A stretch of 64,000 nucleotides of DNA, from the NCBI RefSeq assembly GCF_014323725.1, contig NZ_JABVED010000013.1:288-64287 (forward strand). The letters run 5' to 3'. This stretch comes from Actinokineospora xionganensis. GTDB taxonomy: Bacteria; Actinomycetota; Actinomycetes; Mycobacteriales; Pseudonocardiaceae. The notes under the pieces are model-generated. The model did no database searches and had not been told where the DNA came from. It saw only the letters and a list, made by a program, of their open reading frames with translations. A program made the translations under genes and the position numbers. Shown here piece by piece: positions 52,556-61,071 of the stretch (the first letter of the stretch is position 1; every line of letters starts with the position of its first letter).

Positions 52556-53840
52556 GGGCTTCGACCTCCATCACGGTTGGCGCGGTCACGCCGATTCGCG
52601 CGGCGATGGTGGCGGCGACTCGGGCGGTGGCGACCCGGTGGCCGTCGATGTTGCGGGCGGCGGGGCCGAGCACCATGCAGGCGGCGGCGCCGACGGCGAA
52701 CACGCGTGGGTCCGCACGGTAGGCGAGGGTGCGTTCGTCCAGGTCAGGCCAACCGTCGCGCGCGCACACAACATCGGCAGGCAGCAGGTTCTCGCCGGTG
52801 GACGGTGTGGTGCCGATGGCGAGGACGACATGGTCGCCGCACACGGTGTTCCCGTCGGCCAGTCGCACAGCCCCCGGGCGGGTGCCGACCACGGCGTGGC
52901 CCCGGTGCGCGGTCAGCCTGCCGTCGGCTTCGGCGGCGCGCAGGAGGGGCTGGAACTCGAACATGATCGAGGCGCGGCGGTGGCGGTCCATCAGGGCGAG
53001 CCGGTCCGACCAGGATGTGTGGTCGAAGCGGGCGCGGCCTTCGGGGCGGAAGAAGGAGGCGTTCACATCAGCGCACTGGTATCGCTCCTCGTTCTCGCGG
53101 AGCACCCAGCGCACGGTCCGGCCGTCGATCAGGGCGTTCGCGATGACGTGGGCCGCGCTCAGGCCGGCGCCCACGACGACCACCGACCGAGCGTCGGCAG
53201 GCACGGGCTCATCCCAGTAGCCGACCTCAGCCGACCAGTCCGCGGGCGCGGCGCGCCGTTCCTCACCGAGGCACAGCACGGTGAACCGGGCGTCGACGCG
53301 GCCCCGGTCGGTGTGCACGGCGAGACCCGTCCGACCGGGCCGTACTTCGTGCACGTCGGCGCCCCAGGTCCGCGACGTCACGCCGTGCACGGAGGCGATG
53401 TGGCGGCAGTACGCCTCGAAGACGTCCACCGGCACGACCGACCGGTGTCCCGCCTGCGCCATGCGGATCTCCCGGCGCTCCACCGGGGTCAGCCGCGACC
53501 AGTGCAGCCGGGCGAAGTCGAGCAGTTCGCAGTCTCGGTAGCCCTCGACACCGGGGTGGTGCTCGTAGGGCGAACGCAGGACGCGCTGGCCGAGGGTGTC
53601 GATCCGGTCGAAGAACCGGTGACACGGCCTGCCATCGCGGTCGAGCAGGACCACATCGGACACCCCGAGGTGCCACAGCGCGGACGCGACCGCCAGCCCC
53701 GCCGGACCCGCGCCCACGATGACCACGTCGGCGCGGGCGGGCAGCGGGGAGAGCGCCACCCGCCGCGATACCGACGGGTGCGGCCAGTCCCGGCCTCTCG
53801 GCGACTCCAGCAGGTGCGGTTCGGGCATGAACTTGATCAT
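52548..53840 (-). CDS. FAD-dependent oxidoreductase (flavin monooxygenase-like)
   Basis: A 430-residue two-dinucleotide-domain flavoprotein. The FAD site is VVIVGAGPAGLAVASALWHL; the second Rossmann motif, for NAD(P)H, is SVVVVGAGLSAAHVIANAL; VVLAIGTTPSTG lies near the C-terminus. It resembles lysine/ornithine N-monooxygenases and pyridine nucleotide-disulfide oxidoreductases in layout. It lacks a redox CxxC, so it is more likely a monooxygenase or an electron donor. It is co-operonic with an unknown protein and an AhpD-like protein. ATG 53840 has GCGAGG nearby. Substrate unknown. Confidence 0.8.
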   Translation of the reverse strand: MIKFMPEPHLLESPRGRDWPHPSVSRRVALSPLPARADVVIVGAGPAGLAVASALWHLGVSDVVLLDRDGRPCHRFFDRIDTLGQRVLRSPYEHHPGVEGYRDCELLDFARLHWSRLTPVERREIRMAQAGHRSVVPVDVFEAYCRHIASVHGVTSRTWGADVHEVRPGRTGLAVHTDRGRVDARFTVLCLGEERRAAPADWSAEVGYWDEPVPADARSVVVVGAGLSAAHVIANALIDGRTVRWVLRENEERYQCADVNASFFRPEGRARFDHTSWSDRLALMDRHRRASIMFEFQPLLRAAEADGRLTAHRGHAVVGTRPGAVRLADGNTVCGDHVVLAIGTTPSTGENLLPADVVCARDGWPDLDERTLAYRADPRVFAVGAAACMVLGPAARNIDGHRVATARVAATIAARIGVTAPTVMEVEALV

Positions 53841-53913
53841 CCGGCCTCGCCTGGGATGGACGCGATGGCGAAGCCGGGTGACCCGGTTCCGCCGGTGTCG
53901 AACGGGGGCGAGG

Positions 53914-54465
53914 TCAGCCGATGACGGTGACCGGGACGATCATCTCGATGACCGGCCGCTGCGGGATCCCGTCGGCCACGAGTTTGCGCACCGCCTCCGC
54001 GGTCTGCTCGGGGCTGTCGGTCGGCGAGGCGCTGTAGCGGGCGTGCGCGTAGGTGGGTCGTCGGGTCGTGCACTCCAGGTCGAAGACCTTGAGCATCGAC
54101 TCGCCAGGGCGCACCTCCCCGTCATGGAAGGTGAGCCGACGCTGGTCGGGGGTGAGAAACGTGCGGGCGAACTGGCGCGACATGATCATGCCGTCGTCGC
54201 CGTCGATGAAGTGGGTGTCGTCATCGGTGGTGACCTGCATCGCGACCCAGGTCTGGTCGGTCAGGTTGGTCTCGGACTTGATCACCTGCCAGCGTCCGGG
54301 CTCCGGCAGGTAGAGGCTCATCGCGACGTCGTGGTCGAGCGCGTCCACCGCTCCCGAGATCATCAGGACCCGCCTGCGCACATCGGCGACCGCGGCCATC
54401 TGGATATCGCGGGCTCGCACCCGACTGGATACGTCAAGCCCGGGAATGTCCAATTCCGACACCAT
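53914..54465 (-). CDS. Unknown 183-residue protein
   Basis: The gene is well supported: AAGGAGG before ATG 54465 and typical codon usage. The product is soluble with an alpha/beta pattern (DALDHDVAMSLYLPEPGRW, DDDTHFIDGDDGMIMSRQFA, RPVIEMIVPVTVIG). I recognise no domain. It lies 73 bases upstream of the FAD oxidoreductase on the same strand and may head that operon. Confidence 0.7.
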   Translation of the reverse strand: MVSELDIPGLDVSSRVRARDIQMAAVADVRRRVLMISGAVDALDHDVAMSLYLPEPGRWQVIKSETNLTDQTWVAMQVTTDDDTHFIDGDDGMIMSRQFARTFLTPDQRRLTFHDGEVRPGESMLKVFDLECTTRRPTYAHARYSASPTDSPEQTAEAVRKLVADGIPQRPVIEMIVPVTVIG

Positions 54466-54624
54466 GCCTCCTTGAAGCTTTCGACGAGAATCGAGCTTGC
54501 GGGACAACGCGGACTGAGATCTCCGAACCAGGCTGGCACAAGATCGAGACCAGATCAACGACGCGATTCGCCATTGGGCCGATCGGCCCTCACAGCGCGT
54601 TCCGCCGGGGGCTTGACGTGGATT

Positions 54625-54924
54625 TCAGGTGATTTCAGCCTGGGTCTCGGTTGACTCCTCGGGCGCGCCGATATAGAGCACACCGAAGACGTCCGGCTCG
54701 CGGAAGCAGATCTTCACGATCAGGTTGTCCCGGACCACGACGAAGAACTCGCCGTCGCGGGAGACGTCGTCAAGCACCTTGTACGTGTTGTAGACCGTGC
54801 CGTCGGCCACCGCGAACAGCGCCTTGTAGAGCGCGTTCTTCTCGGCCTGGCCCGCGGAGCCCGCCCACTTCTCGAGCCGGGCCAGCCCCAGGTTGAGCTT
54901 AAGCCGCATACGTTCCCGACTCAT
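54625..54924 (-). CDS. Unknown 99-residue protein, second of a pair
   Basis: A small basic-to-acidic protein. A helical N-terminus (MRLKLNLGLARLEKWAGSAG) is followed by a strand-rich C-terminal half (GEFFVVVRDNLIVKICFREP) and an acidic tail. Its start overlaps the end of the 113-residue gene upstream by 26 bases, so the two are translationally coupled. A small coupled pair invites comparison with toxin-antitoxin systems, but I see no known toxin fold motif. Function unknown. Confidence 0.7.
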   Translation of the reverse strand: MSRERMRLKLNLGLARLEKWAGSAGQAEKNALYKALFAVADGTVYNTYKVLDDVSRDGEFFVVVRDNLIVKICFREPDVFGVLYIGAPEESTETQAEIT

Positions 54925-55240
54925 CGGTCCCGACCTCCAGCATGGCGATCACGTCATCGATGTCGCGTGGCTCCGCGGGCTTCTCCGCCTTCGCCATCGC
55001 GATCCGGTAGTCCCGCACGCGCGACATCCGGGCGGTCATCAGCAGGCTCTGCACGAAGTGGTCGACCTGGGACCGGTCGCGGCCGCCTTCCTGCTCGGCG
55101 AGCATCTCGGTCAGCCTGCGCATCGCCGCGCGTCTGCCGTCGCGCGGGAGTCCGCCCAGCGCCACGGCGACCTGGTCGGCCAGTTCCACGTAGTCCTCCC
55201 CGAAGACACCGGAACGCAGCGCATTCGTCACCGAAGCCAT
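54899..55240 (-). CDS. Unknown 113-residue helical protein, first of a pair
   Basis: A predominantly helical protein (DYVELADQVAVALGGLPRDG, RRAAMRRLTEMLAEQEGG, DHFVQSLLMTARMSRVRDY) with an acidic C-terminus. The ATG at 55240 follows GGAGCGAAAT. It overlaps the 99-residue gene downstream by 26 bases. No domain is recognised; size and helix content would suit a dimerising partner of the downstream protein. Confidence 0.7.
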   Translation of the reverse strand: MASVTNALRSGVFGEDYVELADQVAVALGGLPRDGRRAAMRRLTEMLAEQEGGRDRSQVDHFVQSLLMTARMSRVRDYRIAMAKAEKPAEPRDIDDVIAMLEVGTDESGTYAA

Positions 55241-55611
55241 ATTTCGCTCCCTCCGCAGGCGGTAGGCGCATAAGTCACGCCCCATTAGTCTGAAGAATGC
55301 GCGAATACACGACCAGTGTGCTCGACACCGACCATCGGGGCATCACACACAAACCTCGCGCTGATTTCCGCACGGAACGGGCGTGACGAATTCACGGCGC
55401 GAATAAGCGCACGTTCGGAGTGGATTTGTGTGCCGCCGACCGGACTCTTGGGGGGTTGTCCGGTCGGCGGCGGCGTCGCCCGCGCGCTGGCGGCGTGCGT
55501 CCGACGGCATGGGGGACACCGCCGGGAAACGTCCGTCAGCCCTGATTCAGGAAGCGACACCCCAATAACGCGAATAGCCGCGGCATCGTTCCCAGCCCTG
55601 GGTGGCCCTGG
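55241..55611. other. Intergenic region with one strong hairpin
   Basis: About 370 bases between two genes of the same strand with no supported gene. The frame 55285-55560 (-) has no binding site and is mostly low-complexity. The only clear element is the hairpin at 55432-55471. The part next to 55240 is AT-richer and probably promoter DNA. Confidence 0.6.
55432..55471. terminator. Terminator-like hairpin
   Basis: A 14-bp perfect stem (55432-55445 with 55458-55471) with a 12-base loop, downstream of the 88-residue gene on the - strand. Confidence 0.65.
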
Positions 55612-55878
55612 TCACCGCATGGCGGCGAGCACGGACCGCAGCGCCGATTCCGCGGCGGGCGCGTCGCCGGCCCGCAGCGCCGCGATCGCCTGGCGGACAC
55701 CGGCGACCGGGCCCGTCAGCTGGCAGGTCTGCCCGCACGCGGCGGTCCAGGCCAGCCCCGCGATCAGGTCGTCGACCGCCCCGGGACGGGACACGTCGCG
55801 AACCACCTTCTCGACGGCGGCCCGCAGCCGCGCGCCCACCTCGACCACCGGAGTCGTCCGACTCGCAACGGCAAGCAT
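55612..55878 (-). CDS. Unknown 88-residue protein
   Basis: A small, Ala-rich helical protein (VGARLRAAVEKVVRDVSRPG) with a CGQTC motif in the middle (WTAACGQTCQLTGPV) that could be a thiol or metal pair. The ATG at 55878 follows GAGGAACC. It is divergent from the alkB-like gene, whose SOS box lies about 70 bases away; that site could also act on this gene. Function unknown. Confidence 0.6.
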   Translation of the reverse strand: MLAVASRTTPVVEVGARLRAAVEKVVRDVSRPGAVDDLIAGLAWTAACGQTCQLTGPVAGVRQAIAALRAGDAPAAESALRSVLAAMR

Positions 55879-55946
55879 GATGGTTCCTCTCGGGATGGCA
55901 CATCGGTGTGCTTCCAGTATCCACTGTGGAAGAGCGACACGCGCAC

Positions 55947-55961
55947 TGAACACCTGTTCGA
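55947..55961 (+). promoter_or_regulatory. SOS box (LexA site) of the alkB-like gene
   Basis: TGAACACCTGTTCGA fits the actinobacterial LexA consensus TCGAAC-N4-GTTCGA, with an intact GAAC-N4-GTTC core (55948-55959). It overlaps the -35 region of the promoter whose -10 is at 55971. Confidence 0.78.
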
Positions 55962-55970
55962 TGATTTGTG

Positions 55971-55976
55971 TATGAT
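55971..55976 (+). promoter_or_regulatory. -10 box of the leaderless alkB-like gene
   Basis: TATGAT, a consensus -10, ends six bases before the GTG at 55983. No Shine-Dalgarno is present. Confidence 0.65.
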
Positions 55977-55982
55977 TTCGGG

Positions 55983-56600
55983 GTGAGCGTGGCACTGCAG
56001 GGATCGCTGTGGGACACCCCGGAGACGGCCGGGTTCCCGCCGCTGTCCGGGGTGCGCCGAGTCCCCCTGTCCGACGGCGCGTGGCTTGACCTGTTCCCCG
56101 GATGGCTGCCCGGAGCCGACGACCTGTTCGACCGCCTGGTCGACACCGTGCCGTGGAAAGCCGAACGCCGAAAAATGTACGACTCGGTGGTCGACGTGCC
56201 CAGGTTGCTGTGCCACTACCGGGAGGGGGCCACACTGCCCGACGCGGCGCTCACGCAGGCAAGGGACGCGCTCAACGAGCACTACCACCCAGAACACTTC
56301 GCCACCGCGGGCCTGTGCTTCTACCGCGACGGCCACGATTCCGTCGCCTGGCATGGCGACCGAATCGGCCGGGGCGCCACGGAGGACACGATGGTCGCGA
56401 TCGTGTCCGTGGGCGCACCCAGAGCCCTGATGCTGCGGCCCAGGGGTGGCGGCCACACGCTGCGCCATGAGGTGGGACACGGGGACCTGCTGGTGATGGG
56501 CGGATCGTGCCAGCGAACGTGGGAACACGCCGTCCCCAAGACCAGCAAACCGGTCGGCCCCCGCATCAGCATCCAGTTCCGCCCGCGCGGGGTGCTCTGA
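55983..56600 (+). CDS. AlkB-like 2-oxoglutarate/Fe(II) dioxygenase
   Basis: A 205-residue protein of the AlkB family, which removes alkyl groups from DNA bases by oxidation. Iron ligands are the HxD pair in VAWHGDRIGRGA and the later His in CQRTWEHAVPKT; the 2-oxoglutarate Arg is in PRISIQFRPRG. It begins at the GTG at 55983, set by the -10 box six bases upstream. A LexA box covers the promoter, so it is expected to be induced by DNA damage, in keeping with a repair role. Confidence 0.9.
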   Translation: MSVALQGSLWDTPETAGFPPLSGVRRVPLSDGAWLDLFPGWLPGADDLFDRLVDTVPWKAERRKMYDSVVDVPRLLCHYREGATLPDAALTQARDALNEHYHPEHFATAGLCFYRDGHDSVAWHGDRIGRGATEDTMVAIVSVGAPRALMLRPRGGGHTLRHEVGHGDLLVMGGSCQRTWEHAVPKTSKPVGPRISIQFRPRGVL

Positions 56601-56814
56601 CCACCGGTTCCTGTGCGTCGGATTGTCGCAGCGCATGGACGAACCCAGCGACGAGGTGGGAACCTCCGACAACTGGCGTGGACTGACGCGCCTGCGTGCC
56701 ATGGTCCGGTTGGTCAGGGAGCAGCGTCGTGGTCGGCAATGAACCGACCGCGCTGATCGGTGGGCGAATGAGGCCGCGCCAGTTGGCTGATTCAGGCGCC
56801 GTGGACTGAACAGG

Positions 56815-56885
56815 GCGATCGCCCAGGCCGGGTCAGGCCAGGCCGGGTCGGAGGGCTGGGCTGGGTCGGGTCGGATCGGGCCGCG
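56815..56885. repeat. Low-complexity GGGTC-type repeats
   Basis: A string of degenerate units such as GGCCGGGTC, GGGCTGGGTC and GGGTCGGATC over about 70 bases, typical of slipped-strand expansion in intergenic DNA. Confidence 0.6.
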
Positions 56886-56933
56886 TTAAGCCGATCACCA
56901 CCGCGCCCCCTCGACACCACCCCTCCCCACCGC

Positions 56934-56943
56934 TATCTTGATA
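56934..56943 (+). promoter_or_regulatory. TATCTTGATA site, shared with the 50.36 kb region
   Basis: The same 10-mer occurs at 50359-50368; both follow a C-rich tract. It has TATC/GATA dyad symmetry and lies 35 bases before the winged-helix gene, consistent with an autoregulatory operator. Confidence 0.4.
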
Positions 56944-56978
56944 TCGGATAACTGCTACCGCTTACCCAGGAGCGCCCA

Positions 56979-57266
56979 ATGGACGCAGGCGATGTCGGTC
57001 GGCTCATGTTCGGCAGGCCGAGCAGGCTGCGGCTGGCGCTGTGGATTCATCAGCATGCGGGGGCCCGGTTCTACCAGTCCGAGCCGCCCAAGACGGTGAT
57101 CGCGCAGAGTGCCTGCGGGATCGAGCTGACTCGGTTGGTCGATCTTGGGATGCTGGTGGAGCACCGGGAACCCGCGAACCGCCGCGTCTACTACGAACGC
57201 ACGCGCAGTCCACTGTGGTCGATCATCGTGGCGGCGTCGAAGGTGGTTGATCCGGTGGACAAGTGA
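56979..57266 (+). CDS. Small winged-helix transcriptional regulator
   Basis: A 95-residue protein with a winged-helix pattern: RPSRLRLALWIHQHAGARFY, IAQSACGIELTRLVDLGMLV (recognition helix) and wing EHREPANRRVYYERTRSPLW. It is short, lacking a ligand domain, like many small ArsR/MarR-type regulators. It has the binding site CAGGAGC before the ATG. It lies 40 bases upstream of the metallothionein-like gene and may control it; a single Cys is present, so it is not a classical metal-thiolate sensor. Confidence 0.78.
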   Translation: MDAGDVGRLMFGRPSRLRLALWIHQHAGARFYQSEPPKTVIAQSACGIELTRLVDLGMLVEHREPANRRVYYERTRSPLWSIIVAASKVVDPVDK

Positions 57267-57306
57267 TCGACTCGCCGGATGCACCCATGCGCATAAGCAT
57301 GATGGT

Positions 57307-57639
57307 ATGACGACGATCGAGCACCAGCCCGCGGAACAGCACCGGCACACCCACGGCCCCGAGTGCGGGCACGCGGCCATCGTGCACGGCGACCACGTCG
57401 ACTACGTCCACGACGGCCACCTGCACCGCGAGCACCGCGAGAACGGCACGGTCCACTACGACGAGTGCGACCGCTGCCAGTGCGACAGCTGCGACGACTC
57501 CTGCGCCATCTGCGGCTGCACCGACTGCACCTGCCCCACCTGCAACCACGCCACCTGCGAGTGCGAGGGCTGCGCCGACAGCTGCAACAACTGCACCTGC
57601 GCCGACTGCACCTGCCCGACCTGCCACCACGCGGCCTGA
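57307..57639 (+). CDS. His- and Cys-rich metallothionein-like protein
   Basis: A 110-residue soluble metal-binding protein. The first 55 residues are His-rich (HRHTHGPECGHAAIVHGDHV, DYVHDGHLHREHRENG), matching a known small bacterial His-rich module associated with zinc. The last 56 residues hold 19 cysteines with an internal duplication: CTDCTCPTCNHA and CADCTCPTCHHA end two similar units. In all there are 20 Cys and about 15 His, enough for several Zn, Cu or Cd ions. No export signal. CATGC (57286-57290) and GCATG (57297-57301) flank the start region. It is probably in one unit with the upstream regulator. Confidence 0.85.
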   Translation: MTTIEHQPAEQHRHTHGPECGHAAIVHGDHVDYVHDGHLHREHRENGTVHYDECDRCQCDSCDDSCAICGCTDCTCPTCNHATCECEGCADSCNNCTCADCTCPTCHHAA

Positions 57640-57698
57640 CACCAGTGCCCCCGACGCGGGAGTATCGAACCTGAACCGAGTGCGCCGGAATGCGGTTA

Positions 57699-57731
57699 CA
57701 CAGCAGGCTCACAGGTTCAGCACAGGCCTGC
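57699..57731 (+). promoter_or_regulatory. Three 11-nt direct repeats before the response regulator
   Basis: CACAGCAGGCT (57699-57709), CACAGGTTCAG (57710-57720) and CACAGGCCTGC (57721-57731) are contiguous units sharing CACAG at an 11-base period, the spacing of OmpR/PhoB-family binding sites. They lie 28 bases before the start of the regulator gene. Confidence 0.7.
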
Positions 57732-57759
57732 CGCATCCGCGTGCCGGATGATTCCAGCC

Positions 57760-58461
<702 letters not shown>

Positions 58462-58484
<23 letters not shown>

Positions 58485-59901
58485 GACGCTGCGGGCGCGG
58501 CTGATCACCGAGCAGGTGGTCCTGCTGGCGATGGTCTGCCTGGTCATCGGCGTGGTCACCCTCGTGGTGCTGCGCGCGTTCCTGGTCGCCCAGCTCGACC
58601 GGCAACTCGCCGACGCGGGGGTGCGGGCCAGCGACTACGTCGGCCGCGACCAGGGCCCCCACCGCGGCAGGCCGCCGATCGACGCCCCCGGCCAGGGCCC
58701 CGGCACCCTCAACGTGCTGGTCTACGACGGCCGCGTGCTCGACGCCAAGCTGCAGCGCACCACCGGCAGCCGCGACGACATCCCCGCCGCCCTGCTGCCG
58801 ACCCTGGCGGCCCTCCCGGCCGACGGCACCGTCCGCGAGCGCGACCTGCGCGGCCTCGGGTCCTACCGGCTCATCGCGAGCCAGGCCGGGCCCGCCACCG
58901 TGGTCACCGGCCTGCCGATGGACTCCGTCGACGAGACCCTGTGGGCGGTCGGCCTCGTCCTGGGCGCGGTCTCCCTGGCCGGTCTCACCGTCGCCGCTGT
59001 CGCGGGCGTGGTCATCGTCCGTCGCACGCTGCGGCCGCTCGACCGGATGGCCGCGACCGCGCGCCGGGTGGCCGAACTGCCGCTCGACAAAGGCGAGGTG
59101 GCGCTGCCGGACCGGGTCGAGGCGGCCGACACCGATCCGCGCACCGAGGTCGGCCAGGTCGGCTCGGCGCTCAACAAGATGCTGGGTCACGTCGCGAACG
59201 CGCTCGCCGCCCGGCATGCCAGCGAGACTCGGGTCCGCCAGTTCGTCGCCGACGCCAGCCACGAGTTGCGCACTCCCCTGGCCGCGATCAGCGGCTACGC
59301 CGAACTGGCCCGCAGGCAGGGCGACGAGGTGCCCGCGCCGATCGCGCACGCGCTGTCGCGGGTCGAGTCCGAGGCGGCCCGGATGACGACGCTGGTCGAG
59401 GACCTGCTGCTGCTGGCCCGGCTCGACTCGGGCCGCCCGCTGTTCGCCGAGCCGGTCGACCTGTCGCGGCTGGTGGTCGACGCGGTCAGCGACGCCCAGG
59501 TGGCCGGGCCGGCGCATCACTGGCGGCTCGACCTGCCCGCCGACCCCGTGGTGGTGACCGGCGACGAGGCGCGGCTGCACCAGGTCGTGGCGAACCTGCT
59601 GGCCAACGGCCGCACCCACACGCCGCCGGGCACCACGGTCACGATCGGGCTGTCGCGCACCGAGCACCAAGTCGTCCTGACCGTCGCCGACGACGGTCCG
59701 GGCATCCCCGCCGACCTGCGCGGCGACGTCTTCGAACGCTTCGTGCGCGGCGACGGCTCCCGTTCGCGCGCGGCGGGCGGCACCGGCCTCGGGCTGGCGA
59801 TCGTGGCGGCTGTCCTGCACGCTCATGGTGGGTCGGTTTCGGTGGACAGCGAACCCGGGAGGACGTGCTTGACGGTCTTGTTGCCCGCCGGACCCGGCTG
59901 A
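58462..59901 (+). CDS. Sensor histidine kinase
   Basis: A 479-residue membrane kinase. Two helices (about 15-39 and 159-184) flank an extracytoplasmic domain of about 120 residues with a Gly/Pro-rich stretch (HRGRPPIDAPGQGPG). HAMP follows, then the phospho-acceptor box FVADASHELRTPLAAISGYA, the N box VVANLLANGRTHTPPG, and G boxes VADDGPGIP and GGTGLGLAIVAAVL. It forms a pair with the response regulator upstream, starting within its last codons in another frame. The signal sensed is unknown. Confidence 0.93.
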
Positions 59902-59984
59902 GGACTTTGGACCTGGGACACGTGCCGTACTCACGCGTAGGCTCGGCGGTCACTGGATCCGCTGCGCCCGGGAGGGGTGAAGGC

Positions 59985-60041
59985 ATGAGCACGGCTGGCG
60001 GGCCCAAGGCTCCTCCGCGAGGCGGTGGCGGCGATCACTGA
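59985..60041 (+). CDS. 18-codon ORF with strong binding site, before the STAS gene
   Basis: GGAGGGG lies eight bases before ATG 59985. The frame encodes 18 residues (MSTAGGPKAPPRGGGGDH) and stops at 60041, 17 bases inside the STAS gene, which itself has no good binding site. It may be a leader for coupled translation, or the true N-terminus of the STAS protein before a frameshift. Weak on its own. Confidence 0.3.
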   Translation: MSTAGGPKAPPRGGGGDH

Positions 60042-60387
60042 CCTCTTCTCGCTGCCCGAGCCGAGCCCCGACGGTCACGACAGCGACGCCGATCACCCGC
60101 ATGGCGCGCGTGTGTCCGGGCACGCCGATCTCAGTACCCGCCCCGATTTCGAGCAATTGCTGCTCGCCCTGTGCAGGCAGGCCGATGGCGACGTGCACCT
60201 GGACTTCGCCGAGTTGGACTTCATCGACATCTCCGGCGTGATCACGGTGGTCCGGGCCGCGGGCTCACTGGGCGAAGGCCGGTTCCTGGTGCTGCACAAC
60301 CCGCCCCCGTCCATGCGCCGAATTCTCGAGCTGCTGGGCCCGGCGGCGGTCGCGCGGAGTGTGCGGATCGACGAAGAAGTGTCCTAG
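60025..60387 (+). CDS. STAS-domain protein (anti-sigma antagonist-like)
   Basis: A 120-residue protein. Its C-terminal 85 residues form a STAS domain (RVSGHADLSTRPDFEQLLLA, LDFAELDFIDISGVITVVRA with the Ser where SpoIIAA-type proteins are phosphorylated, PPPSMRRILELLGP). Many actinobacterial relatives carry an N-terminal MEDS domain, absent here. GTG 60025 is the only start in frame after a stop near 59977. The stop codon shares CTAG with the stop of the convergent phosphoribosyltransferase gene. It could take part in partner switching with a SigF-type system. Confidence 0.75.
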   Translation: MAAITDLFSLPEPSPDGHDSDADHPHGARVSGHADLSTRPDFEQLLLALCRQADGDVHLDFAELDFIDISGVITVVRAAGSLGEGRFLVLHNPPPSMRRILELLGPAAVARSVRIDEEVS

Positions 60388-61010
60388 CGGCCCAAGATCG
60401 CGCGGACCTCGGAATCCTGCACCTGGTTGAAGTCCTCGTACCAGTACCCGACAGCCACGAAGCGCTGCGGGGTCAGCGGGCACACCACTTCGTCGGCGAC
60501 TTTTCGCAAGCGCACCAACACATCCGGCGGCGCGACGGGCACCGCGACGACAACGCGGGCCGCGCCCATCCCCCGCACCACCCGCACGGCGGCGGCCATC
60601 GTCGACCCGGTCGCCACGCCGTCGTCGACGAGGATCACCGTGCGGCCGGCGAGGTCTCGCGGCGCGGCGCCTGCGCGCAGCAGGTCGGCCCGGCGGTGGA
60701 TCTCGGCGCGCTCGCCCGCCACGGTGGCGGCCACGTCGGACCAGGACAGGTCGAGGTCGCGCAAGACGTCCTCCGCGCGAACGGTGACGTCGCCCTCCCC
60801 CACGGCGCCGACGGCGAGTTCGGGGTGTCCGGGGGCGCCGACCTTGCGCACCAGGACGACGTCGACCTCGGCGCCGAGCCGGGTGGCGACCTCGGCGGCG
60901 ACCGGCACACCGCCGCGCGGCAGGCCCAGGACCAGTGGGTTCTCCGCGCGCAGGTGAGTGAGCCGACCCGCGAGCACGCGGCCGGCGTCCGCCCGGTCGG
61001 CGAAGCGCAT
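60384..61010 (-). CDS. Phosphoribosyltransferase-family protein
   Basis: A 208-residue type I phosphoribosyltransferase fold. N-terminal LVLGLPRGGVPVAAEVATRL, then the PRPP-binding loop VILVDDGVATGSTMAAAVRV, then VADEVVCPLTPQRFVAVGYW. This branch (often encoded near stress proteins in actinobacteria) has no assigned substrate; some relatives carry a hydrolase domain, absent here. It begins at ATG 61010, 62 bases from the divergent XRE regulator. Confidence 0.87.
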   Translation of the reverse strand: MRFADRADAGRVLAGRLTHLRAENPLVLGLPRGGVPVAAEVATRLGAEVDVVLVRKVGAPGHPELAVGAVGEGDVTVRAEDVLRDLDLSWSDVAATVAGERAEIHRRADLLRAGAAPRDLAGRTVILVDDGVATGSTMAAAVRVVRGMGAARVVVAVPVAPPDVLVRLRKVADEVVCPLTPQRFVAVGYWYEDFNQVQDSEVRAILGR

Positions 61011-61059
61011 GGACCCAGTGTGCGCCAGAGTTGACCTCGGAGGTAATCGACAGCCGTCG

Positions 61060-61065
61060 TACGGT
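61060..61065 (+). promoter_or_regulatory. -10 box of the leaderless XRE regulator gene
   Basis: TACGGT ends six bases before ATG 61072, with no Shine-Dalgarno sequence; a leaderless message is likely. Confidence 0.5.
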
Positions 61066-61071
61066 GGTCTC

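Larger units (their letters stand above)
56601..56978. other. Intergenic region, partly low-complexity
   Basis: About 380 bases. 56815-56885 is a run of short imperfect GGGTC/GGCC-type repeats. 56890-56933 is C-rich. TATCTTGATA (56934-56943) precedes the winged-helix gene. A 35-codon frame at 56635-56742 has no clear start signal and is not called. Confidence 0.6.

Noticed and set aside
51226-54465. Interpretation of the 40-residue gene plus FAD/AhpD operon as a RiPP cluster
   Set aside because: The small peptide has no core-like residues (no Cys, few Ser/Thr), lies on the opposite strand from the enzymes, and no leader-binding or maturation protein was recognised.
55285-55560. 91-codon frame on the - strand
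   Set aside because: It runs through a hairpin, has no binding site and poor codon periodicity.
56635-56742. 35-codon ORF behind the alkB-like gene
   Set aside because: It has no ribosome binding site or -10 box at a useful distance and a basic, unremarkable sequence; possible but unsupported.
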